Origin: an uncultured Muribaculaceae bacterium | Lineage (GTDB): Bacteria > Bacteroidota > Bacteroidia > Bacteroidales > Muribaculaceae | DNA: 64,000 bases | Assembly (NCBI GenBank): GCA_910586565.1 | Contig: CAJUIT010000007.1 | Location: forward strand, 62,001-126,000 | Reading direction: 5' to 3' | Shown here: one piece after another, positions 35,444 through 44,956 of the stretch | Layout of the letters: each line of letters starts with the position of its first letter | Numbering within the stretch: position 1 is the stretch's first letter | The notes under the pieces: generated by a model | Told to the model about the DNA's origin: nothing | Database searches by the model: none | Seen by the model: only the letters and a program-made list of their open reading frames with translations | Made by a program: the position numbers and the translations under genes

Positions 35444-37984
35444 TTAGCGGATGGCTACTTTTTCCACTTCGGCGCCTTGGCGGCGGATGTAGATGCCGGT
35501 GCCGGGGTTGGTGATTTTCACACCGTGGAGGTTGAAGTATTCAACCGGGGCATCGCTGTTAGTGTTGGAAGTTGTAACATCCTCAACACCGCCGGTGTCG
35601 GGAAGTTCTACCATGAAGAGACCCTCGTTTGAGTTTGCCAAGAAATTAGCTTCAGGCAGCCCGTACACTAACTTCGCTCCTTCAACGATTATGCGGTTAT
35701 CGGAGTATTTGGCAAAGTGGTTATCGGTAAGTTGGTCGCCATTCCCCATAAAGATGTTGTAGTTGGCGAATGTGTTGATGCTAATGTGGCCTTCGGCGGA
35801 AAGAACCAGACCGGTGTTAAAACCATATTGGTCGTTGAAGTTGTTGCGCTCATAGCCGGTCACGAACAGCACGCGCTCGGGGTTGGTGGCGTCGATGTAG
35901 AGGGAGCGGTCGCCGGCATAGTTTACATTCCAACTGGAAGCGAGGGGGAGATAGGGGTTGTCAAGTCGGAAGAGGCCGGGCTGAGTGTTGTTTTCGTAGG
36001 CTTCGCAACGGAAGGCGTTGGTGCTTTCCTCGGTGGGAAGTCCGGAGTAAATGAGCTGAGGAACGTTCTCGGTGATAAGAGCAGAACCGAGATAGTTCCA
36101 ATTGTCGTCGGGATGGGTGACACTGAAAGAACTGCTGATGATGCCGCTGTGGGGCTCGCCCGAAGCATCGACAGGCACGATAACGGTGACGAATGTGCCG
36201 TAGGTTGTGGGGGTGATATCTTCGGAGGGGATTGACACCTTGCCGTCAACAACGGGGAAGCTGTGTACATCGAGTGCTGTTGCGCGGGCTGCGGGAGCCT
36301 TTGCCCCCTCGGCTACCATTGCGTAGAGGCGCTCGGGGAAGTTGATGTTGGCGTTATAGGTTTCAACAGGAATCACTCCGCAGAGCACTGCTGTGACACC
36401 GGCGGGAGCGGAGAGTGTGTAGTTGCCGCTTTCGTCGGGGGTGCTTGTCGCCTCCCAATCGAGTGAGTAGTCGACGTAGCCGGGGAGTAGAAGTTCGAGG
36501 TCGAAATCGTGGGTGTAGAGAATGTGGGCGTTGTTCACAAATACGGAGTGCATTGGGAACACGATGCGGCGGTCGGCGAATTTACCCCATTCACTTCCTG
36601 TTTCAGCATCGATTTGGTCGGTTGGCCAGGCTGTTCCATCAGCGTTTCGGCGGGTATAGTTGGTTGATACGGCCACCGAGGGGTAGAAGTATTCGTAGAA
36701 ACCGGTGGGGCTATAGGTGATGTTTACACGTGAAGGGTCGGTGGCGTCGATTGTGAGGTAGAAATCGTCGTCGGAGTCGACGAGAGCCACAAGATGGTCG
36801 TAATAGGGATAGCTTTTGCCGAAGGGATTTTTCACGCGGAAAATCGAGGGATTGTCGGAGCGCACCTCAATTTCCACATCACGTGTCACCGGGGCAGCTT
36901 TCAGAACCGGTCCGTTATCGGTTGTTTCATAAAGGAAATCATATTCGAGACCGATGTGCCCCACAATGTCGGTCATGCTGCCTGTGCCGAGGGGAGTCCA
37001 TGAGTAGGAGCCTTGGTAGTTGGAGTAGAGGGTGGCAAGTGTGTAGGTGTCGATGGAATTACCTTCGTCGCCGAACGGAATCACAATAGCGTAGTAACGG
37101 CCGGGTTGGTCGAAGTTGACAATGAAATAGTCGGTTTTGAAGTCGGTGTAGGTTTTGTCGCCGGTGGGTTGTCGAAGCATCAGGTCGGTTGCGGTGCTTA
37201 CCATCGGAGTTTCCAGCGGGTCGAACACGGCAACACGGTAGAAGCTCACCTGCTCGGAACGTTCCACCGACACGGATGCCTGGCGTGAGGTTGAAGGTGT
37301 GAAAACCGGAGCTGTCACATTAAATTTATATTCGGGAGCATCATTGAGGGTAAGTGTGGCTGCGCCCATCTCAAGACCCCAACCCGGAGCTATGTTGAGC
37401 CACAGGTTGCCGAATACTATTTTTCCTGTTGAGGGATAGTAGTAGCATGCACCTGAAATGAAAAGATGGAAGTCTTCCCAAGTTTGACCATAGTCGCCAT
37501 TGATTTCAATACCTGTTGATGCGTTTGCTTCGTCGCATGTGACGGCATTGGTTTCGGTGTCCCAATTGAGCACGATGTTCACGTTGTTGAACACATTGTC
37601 GAGGCGCAACTGAGCCACTGAGGAGTCGGTGGTGCTTTTGCGTTGCATGAGTGTGAACGAGCCGTCCCAATCGGGCACGGAAGTTGCGTAATAGGAGCAC
37701 TGATTTTTGATGGCGGTCACCACAGCCTCATTGAATGAGCCGGTGCCGATTTGTTCCCATGCGGTCCATTGCGTTTCGGCTTCGGCCGCACGTGCCGGCG
37801 CTTTGGCTGGCGCTTTCTGCAGTGTTGCGATGCCTGATGACGGTGTGGCGGCGGGTGTGAGAACCTGAGCAGCAGGTTGCGCCGGAGTGAGCGCGCGCTT
37901 CTGTGCCGCGGGGAGGCTGAGGCCGCCGGCAGTCATGGTGACTGCGGCCATAGCACCCGTGAGCAGTGTGTAGATTTTTCTCAT
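35444..37984 (-). CDS. Large secreted protein of unknown function with sorting-like C-terminus
   Basis: An 846-residue exported protein with signal peptide IYTLLTGAMAAVTMTAGG. It has an Ala/Pro-rich linker (residues 26-70, TPAQPAAQVLTPAATP..APAKAPARAA), then beta-rich repeated segments such as QTWEDFHLFISGACYYYPSTGKIVFGNLWLNIAPGW. Similar 'P.N.E.L.F..GY..D..YG' blocks occur near 290-500 and 690-800. The C-terminus APVEYFNLHGVKITNPGTGIYIRRQG is the short Bacteroidales form of the T9SS-like tail. I recognise no catalytic motif. Upstream are two -7 boxes. Confidence 0.7.
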   Translation of the reverse strand: MRKIYTLLTGAMAAVTMTAGGLSLPAAQKRALTPAQPAAQVLTPAATPSSGIATLQKAPAKAPARAAEAETQWTAWEQIGTGSFNEAVVTAIKNQCSYYATSVPDWDGSFTLMQRKSTTDSSVAQLRLDNVFNNVNIVLNWDTETNAVTCDEANASTGIEINGDYGQTWEDFHLFISGACYYYPSTGKIVFGNLWLNIAPGWGLEMGAATLTLNDAPEYKFNVTAPVFTPSTSRQASVSVERSEQVSFYRVAVFDPLETPMVSTATDLMLRQPTGDKTYTDFKTDYFIVNFDQPGRYYAIVIPFGDEGNSIDTYTLATLYSNYQGSYSWTPLGTGSMTDIVGHIGLEYDFLYETTDNGPVLKAAPVTRDVEIEVRSDNPSIFRVKNPFGKSYPYYDHLVALVDSDDDFYLTIDATDPSRVNITYSPTGFYEYFYPSVAVSTNYTRRNADGTAWPTDQIDAETGSEWGKFADRRIVFPMHSVFVNNAHILYTHDFDLELLLPGYVDYSLDWEATSTPDESGNYTLSAPAGVTAVLCGVIPVETYNANINFPERLYAMVAEGAKAPAARATALDVHSFPVVDGKVSIPSEDITPTTYGTFVTVIVPVDASGEPHSGIISSSFSVTHPDDNWNYLGSALITENVPQLIYSGLPTEESTNAFRCEAYENNTQPGLFRLDNPYLPLASSWNVNYAGDRSLYIDATNPERVLFVTGYERNNFNDQYGFNTGLVLSAEGHISINTFANYNIFMGNGDQLTDNHFAKYSDNRIIVEGAKLVYGLPEANFLANSNEGLFMVELPDTGGVEDVTTSNTNSDAPVEYFNLHGVKITNPGTGIYIRRQGAEVEKVAIR

Positions 37985-38064
37985 GTGTTGATGGTTTATT
38001 ATAAAAAATGTAGATTTTGTGTGTTGTGTGGTGTGTTGTTGAAGCGTGTGTGCTTTCTATTTTG

Positions 38065-38107
38065 CAAAGATAACTAAAACGCCCAAAAACAACATGTTGC
38101 AAAGTTA
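38065..38107 (-). promoter_or_regulatory. Two tandem -7 boxes for the 846-aa protein gene
   Basis: Reverse-strand TATCTTTG (38065-38072) and TAACTTTG (38100-38107), giving leaders of about 75 and 110 nt. The leader is rich in GTGTGTTGT repeats. Confidence 0.5.
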
Positions 38108-38196
38108 ATGCATAAGTTTTTACCCCCCCTAATTTAAGATTAATTAACAAAATTTTAACGCAGTTTCGCGGCTGCGGGGCGTAGGTGGGAATGGTG

Positions 38197-39213
38197 TCAG
38201 CGATTGTTTTGCAGGGCGTTGAAGGTGTGGCGACGGCGCACAAAATAGTCAACAAGGATGTTGCGGCGGCAGGAGGGGAGGGTGCGCAGCAGGTTCACAT
38301 CGGGGTGGGAGGTGTAGGCGCGACGCATGGTGCGGAAGTCGCGGTGAGCGCGCAGAATGGCGTTGGCGTTGGCAAAATCGAAGGTGGCCATGAATTTTGC
38401 CCATGCAATGGTGTCGAGCAGGCGCCGGCGCAGCAGGGTGGGGCGCAAATCCTTTTGCGGAATGTTTTTGTGGAGGAGTAGGAGGTTGTTGCGGAAGTTG
38501 AGGTAGGTTTTGCGGGGATTCGATGCGGGGAGACTTCCGCCGCCGAGATGGTAGACGGTTGATGCGGGGATGGCCATGATGCGGTTGCCGGAGAGGAGAA
38601 TGCGCCAGCAGAGGTCAATCTCCTCCATGTGGGCGAAGAAGTCTTTGTCGAGTCCGCCGAGCGAGAGATAAAGGTCGGTGCGCACCATCAGTGCGGCTCC
38701 GGTAGCCCAGAAAATGTCGGTTGGTGTGTCGTACTGTCCGTTGTCGGTTTCGCAGGTGTCGAAAATGCGACCGCGGCAGTAGGGGTAACCGTTGCGGTCG
38801 ATGAATCCGCCTGCGGCGCCGGCATATTCGAAGCGGTTGAGGTTGTCGCAGCTTAGGATTTTCGGCTGGCAGGCCCCGAGTTGCGGGGTTGCGGTCATGG
38901 CATCGACGAGCGGGGGGAGCCATCCGGCGGGAGTTTCAACATCGGAGTTGAGCAGCACGGTGAACTCATAGTCGCTGCATTGTGCGATAGCGCGGTTGTA
39001 GCCTTCGGCAAAACCGAGGTTTTCGGGGAAGCTTATTACTTTCACCGAGGGGAAATCGCTTGCGAGCAGCTGAAGCGAACAGTCGGTGCTGCCGTTGTCG
39101 GCCACGATAACGTCGGCCGTGTCGTCAGGGGTGTTGGCCACTACCGAGGGTAGAAACCGGCGCAGCAGGTCGGCTCCGTTCCAGTTGAGAATAATAACGG
39201 CTGTGCGTTTCAT
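38197..39213 (-). CDS. Family 2 glycosyltransferase (rhamnosyltransferase-like)
   Basis: A 338-residue GT-A enzyme. It has AVIILNWNGADLLRRFLPSVV, VADNGSTDCSLQ, NLGFAEGYNRAI and LNSDVETPAGWL, then GAALMVRTDLYLSLGGLDKDFFAHMEEIDLCWRIL with the family's E.D.CWR acceptor motif. This is the WbbL/rhamnosyltransferase-like GT2 subgroup. It is last in the run MtaB, acyltransferase, GT2, with short gaps of about 20 nt. Confidence 0.88.
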   Translation of the reverse strand: MKRTAVIILNWNGADLLRRFLPSVVANTPDDTADVIVADNGSTDCSLQLLASDFPSVKVISFPENLGFAEGYNRAIAQCSDYEFTVLLNSDVETPAGWLPPLVDAMTATPQLGACQPKILSCDNLNRFEYAGAAGGFIDRNGYPYCRGRIFDTCETDNGQYDTPTDIFWATGAALMVRTDLYLSLGGLDKDFFAHMEEIDLCWRILLSGNRIMAIPASTVYHLGGGSLPASNPRKTYLNFRNNLLLLHKNIPQKDLRPTLLRRRLLDTIAWAKFMATFDFANANAILRAHRDFRTMRRAYTSHPDVNLLRTLPSCRRNILVDYFVRRRHTFNALQNNR

Positions 39214-39234
39214 CGGCGTTGAGTGCGTTGCGGA

Positions 39235-40182
39235 TTATGGTTGCCCGATGCGTTTTCCGGTGTCGGAATCGGCGAAACTAACCGGATTTTTCCACCGCTT
39301 GTGGGTCCAGAGCCATATTGAAGGATTTCTCACGATGGTTTGCTGCAGCAGGGAGATGTAGCGGTCGGTCACGGCGAATGGGGGGAGTTTGGCCGGTTCG
39401 TCGGTGATGAGTTTCATTGTTATGTGGTAGTGTCCGCGCCCGGTTTTCTCCATATCCCAGTAGACCACGGCGGCATTTAGCCGTCGGGCCACGGTTTCGG
39501 TGCCTGTAATCACGGCTGTGGGGTGGTTAAGGAAGCGGAGCACGTGCACCTGATTGCCGTGGCTCGGTTTCTGGTCGCTCATGAAACCTGTGATGGTTGG
39601 TATGCCGCGTTTGCGGTAGCGCATGAGGTCGAGAAACGCCATGTTCTTTGCCAGTGACACCGAACCGAAACGGCTGCGCAGGCGTAGCATAAGGGCATCC
39701 ATCCGCTTATTGCGCAGCGGGCGGTAAATCTGGCAGAATTCGGCATCTTTTCCCGGGGTGAGAGTTGACCACAATGTAACCGAGGGAGCCCATTCCCAGT
39801 TGCCGCAGTGGGAGAAATAGGCAACCACGGGGCGCCCCTGCTTGAGGTAGGAATCGGCGATTTCAACCCCTGAGAATGTCATGCGGGAGCGCATGGCGCT
39901 GTCGGAGATGTGGAGCAGCTTTATTGTTTCAAAAATATAGTCGGTGAAATTGAGATAGAAGCGGCGGCGGATGGAGGCGAGTTCGCGGCGAGTCTTGTCG
40001 GGGAACGATTCGCGCAGGTTGCGGTCAACCACCTTGCGGCGGTAGCGCACAACGAAGTAGAGCAGCAAAAATGTGAGGTCGCTGAGGCGGTAGAGAATGC
40101 AGAAGGGGAGCCGCGCCAGCAATTTCATCATGCCGGCAAAGAGGTTGAAAAGCATTCCGTTGAATTGTTGCGATTTGCTCAT
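39235..40182 (-). CDS. LpxL/HtrB-like lipid A acyltransferase
   Basis: A 315-residue LPLAT-family protein with one N-terminal hydrophobic segment (LARLPFCILYRLSDLTFLLLYFVVRY). It has the catalytic H-x4-E motif in SHCGNWEWAPS (about 125-135) and the downstream FMSDQKPSHGNQVHVLRFLNHP block. Late acyltransferases add secondary acyl chains to lipid A from acyl-ACP. The preceding segment RNLRESFPDKTRRELASIRRRFYLNFTDYIFE is typical. It lies 19 nt after mtaB and 21 nt before the GT2 gene. Confidence 0.88.
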   Translation of the reverse strand: MSKSQQFNGMLFNLFAGMMKLLARLPFCILYRLSDLTFLLLYFVVRYRRKVVDRNLRESFPDKTRRELASIRRRFYLNFTDYIFETIKLLHISDSAMRSRMTFSGVEIADSYLKQGRPVVAYFSHCGNWEWAPSVTLWSTLTPGKDAEFCQIYRPLRNKRMDALMLRLRSRFGSVSLAKNMAFLDLMRYRKRGIPTITGFMSDQKPSHGNQVHVLRFLNHPTAVITGTETVARRLNAAVVYWDMEKTGRGHYHITMKLITDEPAKLPPFAVTDRYISLLQQTIVRNPSIWLWTHKRWKNPVSFADSDTGKRIGQP

Positions 40183-40201
40183 CGTGGGGTTACCGGTTAA
40201 G

Positions 40202-41575
40202 TTAGCTCACAGGGGTGGGGACAAGTTCGGCCAGCATGTGGGAGTCGCCCATTTCGGTTGTGATTACCGAAAGGAGCTTTGCGTTGACAATGGTGTTGTC
40301 GAGGTTGGCGGGAGCTTCGACCGATACACGCAGGTAGTTGTCGGTGAAACCGCTCATGGGGTGTCCCGGTTTGCCGCGCTCAAGCAGCACGGGGCGCACG
40401 GTGCCCGTAAACGATGATGCGAACTGCTGCATTTTCCGCTCGGAAACATGCAGCATCTCGTTGACGCGGCGGTGCTTGACCTCCTGCGGCACGCAGTGGG
40501 CGATGTCGAGCGCTTTTGTGCCGGGACGCTCCGAATAGGGGAAAATGTGGAGGCGCGTTATGGGCAGACTCTCCACGAAGTCGCGCGAGCGGTTGAACTC
40601 ATCGTCGGTTTCGCCACGGGCACCCACAATGAGGTCGACACCGATGAATGCGTGTGGCATCAGTTCCTTGACACGCTCGATTTTGTGGCGGAACAGTGAA
40701 GTGTCGTAGTGGCGGTGCATGAGCCGTAGCACCTCGTCGGAGCCGCTTTGCAGCGGAATGTGGAAGTGAGGCATGAATGCGCGCGAGCCGGCGCAGAATT
40801 CTATAATCTCGTCGGTGAGCAGATTGGGCTCTATCGACGAGATGCGGTAGCGCTCTATGCCGTCGACTTGGTCGAGACGGCGGATGAGGTCGAAGAATGT
40901 TTCCTTCTCGCCACGGTGGAGGGTGCCGTCGGCAAGCATGGTGCGTTTGCCGAAATCGCCGATGTTAACACCGGTGATGACAATCTCCTTGGCTCCGCAG
41001 GCGGCTGCCTCGCGGGCTTGGGCAACGATTGATTCGACGGTGCCCGAGCGGCTGCGGCCGCGGGCGGCGGGGATGGTGCAGTAGGTGCACCAGTAGTCGC
41101 AACCGTCCTGCACTTTGAGGAAATAGCGGGTGCGGTCGCCGCGCGAGCATGAAGGGGTGAAGGTGCGGAGGTCGGCTGTAGCCTCCACATTGCATTGGCG
41201 GCGGCGGTCGGCGACCCATTGGCGCAGGAAGTTGGTGAGTTCACCTTTTTTGTCGTTTCCGGCCACTATTTCCACACCCTCCAAACCGGCAACATCGGCC
41301 GGTTTGAGCTGCGCGTAACACCCGGTGACGATTATCGCGGCATCGGGGTAGCGGCGGTGGAAAGAGCGGATTGTCTGGCGGCATTTCTTGTCGGCCAGTT
41401 CGGTGACGCTGCAGGTGTTGACAACGATAATGTCGGGCTTCTCGCCGGCGCTTACACGGCAAATCCCCTCCTCGGCCATCATGCGTGCCACGGTGGAGGT
41501 TTCGGCGAAATTGAGTTTGCACCCGAAGGTGTGATACATCGCCTTCAGAGTGCCGAATGTAGCGTTGGATATCAA
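40202..41575 (-). CDS. mtaB: tRNA t6A37 methylthiotransferase MtaB
   Basis: A 457-residue radical-SAM enzyme that converts t6A37 to ms2t6A37. The N-terminal UPF0004 domain has cluster Cys in TFGCKLNFAETSTV, NTCSVTE and GCYAQLKP. The radical-SAM motif is CDYWCTYC (about 155-165) followed by IPAARGRSRS. A C-terminal TRAM-like segment is present. I kept the TTG at 41575, because the roughly 12 residues before YHTFGCKLN match the usual family start; the ATG at 41539 is the alternative. Confidence 0.92.
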   Translation of the reverse strand: MISNATFGTLKAMYHTFGCKLNFAETSTVARMMAEEGICRVSAGEKPDIIVVNTCSVTELADKKCRQTIRSFHRRYPDAAIIVTGCYAQLKPADVAGLEGVEIVAGNDKKGELTNFLRQWVADRRRQCNVEATADLRTFTPSCSRGDRTRYFLKVQDGCDYWCTYCTIPAARGRSRSGTVESIVAQAREAAACGAKEIVITGVNIGDFGKRTMLADGTLHRGEKETFFDLIRRLDQVDGIERYRISSIEPNLLTDEIIEFCAGSRAFMPHFHIPLQSGSDEVLRLMHRHYDTSLFRHKIERVKELMPHAFIGVDLIVGARGETDDEFNRSRDFVESLPITRLHIFPYSERPGTKALDIAHCVPQEVKHRRVNEMLHVSERKMQQFASSFTGTVRPVLLERGKPGHPMSGFTDNYLRVSVEAPANLDNTIVNAKLLSVITTEMGDSHMLAELVPTPVS

Positions 41576-41738
41576 GTTTTTAGTTTTTTTAGTTTTTAGT
41601 TTTCAGAGGCTTCGCGCTCACGTAGAGCCGCCATATATGGCGGCTGATCAGTAGAAGCGGGTCTTTAAGGTCTTTAAGGTCCTTAAGGACTCTACCCTTC
41701 TTGCTTCTGATTTCAGACTTCTGACTTCTGACTTCTTT
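41576..41738. repeat. Composite repeat spacer after serB
   Basis: Reading from the serB stop: heptamers (41697-41738, CTTCTGA units), nonamers (41658-41693, GGTCTTTAA units), part of a REP unit (41618-41645) and a TTTTTAGTTTT tract. No gene is seen. Confidence 0.8.
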
Positions 41739-43010
41739 TTACGAAATGTAGGAATCCTTGAAGCCGAGGAAGTAGAGAACGCCGTCGATGCCGGTTGTGG
41801 AGATTGACTGGCGGGCCGACTCCTTGACTTTGGGCTTGGCGTGGAAGGCGATTCCGAGGCCGGCGGTGGAGAGCATGGGGAGGTCGTTGGCACCGTCGCC
41901 AACGGCGATTGTCTGGGCGATGTTGACATTCTCCACCTGGGCGATGAGGCGCAGCAGCTCGGCTTTGCGTTTGCCGTCGACAACCTCTCCCACGTAGTTG
42001 CCGGTGAGTTTGCCATCCTTCACCTCAAGCTCGTTGGCATAAACATAGTCGAAGCCGAACTTGTGTTTGAGATAGTCGCCGAAGAAGGTGAATCCACCCG
42101 AGAGAATGGCCGTTTTGTAGCCGGCGCGTTTGAGCACCTCCATCATTCGGCCAACACCTTCGGTGATGGGGAGGCTTTCGGCGATTTCCTGCATCACGCT
42201 GACGTCGAGACCTTTGAGGAGCGACACGCGTTCGCGGAAGCTTTCAATGAAGTCGATTTCACCACGCATGGCGCGTTCGGTTATTTCACGAACCTTTTCA
42301 CCCACGCCGGCACGTTCGGCCAGCTGGTCGATACATTCGGTTTGGATGAGGGTTGAATCCATATCGAAGCAGATGAGACGGCGGCAACGGCGGTACATCG
42401 TATCCTCCTGGAGCGATATGTCGAATCCCTCCTCCGATGAGATTTGAATGAAGCGGCTCTGCATCTCGTCGCGGTTGGCGGGGGTGCCGCGCACCGAGAA
42501 TTCGATGCAAGCCTTTGCCATCGGGTAGGCTGTCTCGTCGAGCGGCTGACGGCCGGTGAGGCGCTGAATGGCATCGATGTTGAGCCCCTGCGCCGAGATT
42601 ACCTCCGACACCAGGGCAATGTGGCTTGCGGTGAGACGGCGTCCGAGCAGGGTGATAATCCAGCGGTTTTTCCCCTGACGGTTCACCCAGTTGTCATATT
42701 CCTCGACGGTGACGGGGGAGAAGCGGATTTTCACCCCGAGGTCGTAGGCCTTGAAAAGGAGGTCCTTTAGGATGTCGCCCGAAACGTCGCTTGTTGTGCG
42801 GAACAGGATGCCGAGCGAGAGGGTGTGGTGGATGTCGGCCTGACCGATGTCGAGAATCATGGCGTTGTAGCGGGCCAGGATGCTTGTGAGTGCGGCGGTG
42901 ACACCGGGACGGTCGTGGCCGCTTATGTTGATGAGTATAAGCTCAAGATTTTCGGGAATGTGGCTTACAGAGGCACCGGATGCCGCTGCAACCTTTTCGG
43001 TTGATTCCAT
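41739..43010 (-). CDS. serB: Phosphoserine phosphatase SerB with N-terminal ACT domains
   Basis: A 423-residue protein. Two ACT-type regulatory domains (about 22-105 and 115-205, GHDRPGVTAALTSILARY and LLGRRLTASHIALVSEVIS) precede a HAD phosphatase domain. Its motif I is FDMDSTLIQTECID (nucleophile about D216), with a SGGFTFFGDYLK motif II and GDGANDLPML. It makes serine from phosphoserine. The ACT domains suggest amino-acid feedback. It lies 64 nt after the MltD gene, in the same direction. Confidence 0.94.
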   Translation of the reverse strand: MESTEKVAAASGASVSHIPENLELILINISGHDRPGVTAALTSILARYNAMILDIGQADIHHTLSLGILFRTTSDVSGDILKDLLFKAYDLGVKIRFSPVTVEEYDNWVNRQGKNRWIITLLGRRLTASHIALVSEVISAQGLNIDAIQRLTGRQPLDETAYPMAKACIEFSVRGTPANRDEMQSRFIQISSEEGFDISLQEDTMYRRCRRLICFDMDSTLIQTECIDQLAERAGVGEKVREITERAMRGEIDFIESFRERVSLLKGLDVSVMQEIAESLPITEGVGRMMEVLKRAGYKTAILSGGFTFFGDYLKHKFGFDYVYANELEVKDGKLTGNYVGEVVDGKRKAELLRLIAQVENVNIAQTIAVGDGANDLPMLSTAGLGIAFHAKPKVKESARQSISTTGIDGVLYFLGFKDSYIS

Positions 43011-43074
43011 TGCTTGTGAGATTAGTTGCGTTGTTTTTGATTGAATGACTGTTTGTTATGAGGTGCCCGGAGGG

Positions 43075-44940
43075 TTATTTGACCCTGATTTTGTCGCCGG
43101 GTTTGATTTTATTCCCCTTGATGTTGTTGAGGCGCTGGAGCTCTTTCACCGTGGTGCCGTTGCGCTCGGCGATTTTGTAGAGGCTCTCGCCTGCTTTAAC
43201 TGTGTGGGTTTTGGGGGAAGAAGCCTTTTTCTGCTTCTTGTTGTCGTTCTTTTTGCTTCCGGTTGTCTTGGCCTTTGCCGATGTGTCGGCATTTTTGTTG
43301 GAGGTGGTAGCCTTTGCCGAGCCGTTGGCGGCATTGGCGGCCTCCTGTTTAGCCTTGGCACCGCGGAAGGTGTCGGCAACCTTGGTTGATGTAGTTGTTG
43401 CGGCAACAGCTGTGGTGTCGGTGTCGGCAACGGCTGTTGTAACGGCGGGAGCCACCGAGGTGTCGCCGGTTGCGGTCATATCCTCAACCTGAATTTCGGC
43501 TGTGGCATCGGCAGTGGCCTCCGTTGCATTGTCGGCAACGGGTGTTTCTGCGGTTGCGGTGAGTTCATCGGCCGTTTCGGGGTTGCGCACAAGCAGGTTG
43601 TCGTTCTCCTGCGGCTGAGGCTCGGTTTCGTAGGGTTTGAACACACGTTTTGTTGTCACGATTTTCAGTGACTGACCGCGGCGCGGCTTGCGGATATTGC
43701 CGTTGGCGCTCTTTAGGGCGGAGAGAGTGATGCCATATTTTCGCGCAATGGAGGCCATAGTCTCATTGCGTTTCACTTTGTGGTAGCGCACATCCTCGGT
43801 TGTTACCCATTCACCCTCCTGACCGTTGACGGTGTCCTGCCGGGGTTCGATACCCGTTGCGGGTTCAACCACGTCGCGGCGTGCGTATTTGGCGGCATCG
43901 TAGGCAAGGATGGCATCCTCGCTCATGATGTAGGAGTAGGTCTGGTTGGCCGGGAGTACCAGCGGGCAGGGGCTCACATCGCCGGGAATCTCCTGCTTGC
44001 GATACTGGGGGTTGAGTGTCTGCAGCGCTTCGACGGGGATGTGGAGCACTTCGGAAATCTGCTTGAAGTGGACTCGCTTGTTGACGTGCACCGAATCGGT
44101 GAGGATGGGGCGCTTGGCAAGGGCGGGGGAGATGTTGTGCTTGTTGTAGTAGTTCATCACATAGGTGGCGGCGATGAAGCAGGGCACATATCCGCGGGTT
44201 TCGCGCGGCAGATAGGGGTAAATCGACCAGAAGTCTTTCCCCTCCTCGCCGGCACGTCGCATGGCTTTGTTCACGTTGCCGGGGCCGCAGTTGTAGGCGG
44301 CGATGGCGAGCGACCAGTCTTTGTAGATTTCGTAGAGTTGGCGGAGATAGCGGGCTGCGGCTTCGGAGGAGCGCACCGGGTCGCGGCGTTCGTCAACGAG
44401 TGTGTTGACCTCCAGGCCGAGGCCGCGTGCGGTAGGGAGCATAATCTGCCACAGGCCGGTGGCGCCGGCACGCGACACGGCGTCGGGGTTGAGCGCCGAT
44501 TCGATTACGGGGAGATATTTCAATTCGATGGGGAGCCCTTCGCGTTCGAGCGCTTCCTCGAAGATAGGCATGTAGTAGAGGCTCATGCCGAGCATGCTTT
44601 CCACAAGGCTGCGCTTTTTGCCGGTGTACATGTCGATGTAGGTGCGCACAACCGAGTTGAAGGGGAGCTCCATGACCGTGGGGATGGTTTTCAGGCGCTT
44701 TATCAGCTCTTCGTCGGAGGTGGTTACGTCGGGTCGCGAGTCAACATCCTTGTCGAGGGCGGTGTAGGTTTGCAGATACCAGTTCTGCATCATCTTGTGG
44801 GTGTCGGTTTCCACACTTTCGGGAAACACAACGGTGGAGTCGTTCACGTGGTCGGCGACCGAGAGGATTGATGGGCGCGCCGAAGTGCACACTGCCGCCG
44901 TGGCGAACAGGAGAGCTATGAGATGTTTTACAGGAGTCAT
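43075..44940 (-). CDS. mltD: Membrane-bound lytic transglycosylase D-like protein with two LysM domains
   Basis: A 621-residue exported protein. The SLT domain (about 110-260) has the catalytic Glu in LKYLPVIESALNPDAVSRAGATGLWQIM and the AIAAYNCGPGNVNKAM motif. LysM repeats are HKVKRNETMASIARKYGITLSALKSANG (about 390-420) and a C-terminal HTVKAGESLYKIAERNGTTVKELQRLNN. They are separated by a long Ala/Thr-rich, low-complexity linker (about 450-560). It cleaves peptidoglycan to 1,6-anhydro products. It follows DUF5683 by 16 nt, a conserved Bacteroidetes pairing. Confidence 0.9.
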   Translation of the reverse strand: MTPVKHLIALLFATAAVCTSARPSILSVADHVNDSTVVFPESVETDTHKMMQNWYLQTYTALDKDVDSRPDVTTSDEELIKRLKTIPTVMELPFNSVVRTYIDMYTGKKRSLVESMLGMSLYYMPIFEEALEREGLPIELKYLPVIESALNPDAVSRAGATGLWQIMLPTARGLGLEVNTLVDERRDPVRSSEAAARYLRQLYEIYKDWSLAIAAYNCGPGNVNKAMRRAGEEGKDFWSIYPYLPRETRGYVPCFIAATYVMNYYNKHNISPALAKRPILTDSVHVNKRVHFKQISEVLHIPVEALQTLNPQYRKQEIPGDVSPCPLVLPANQTYSYIMSEDAILAYDAAKYARRDVVEPATGIEPRQDTVNGQEGEWVTTEDVRYHKVKRNETMASIARKYGITLSALKSANGNIRKPRRGQSLKIVTTKRVFKPYETEPQPQENDNLLVRNPETADELTATAETPVADNATEATADATAEIQVEDMTATGDTSVAPAVTTAVADTDTTAVAATTTSTKVADTFRGAKAKQEAANAANGSAKATTSNKNADTSAKAKTTGSKKNDNKKQKKASSPKTHTVKAGESLYKIAERNGTTVKELQRLNNIKGNKIKPGDKIRVK

Positions 44941-44956
44941 TTGCGGGGAATGATGG

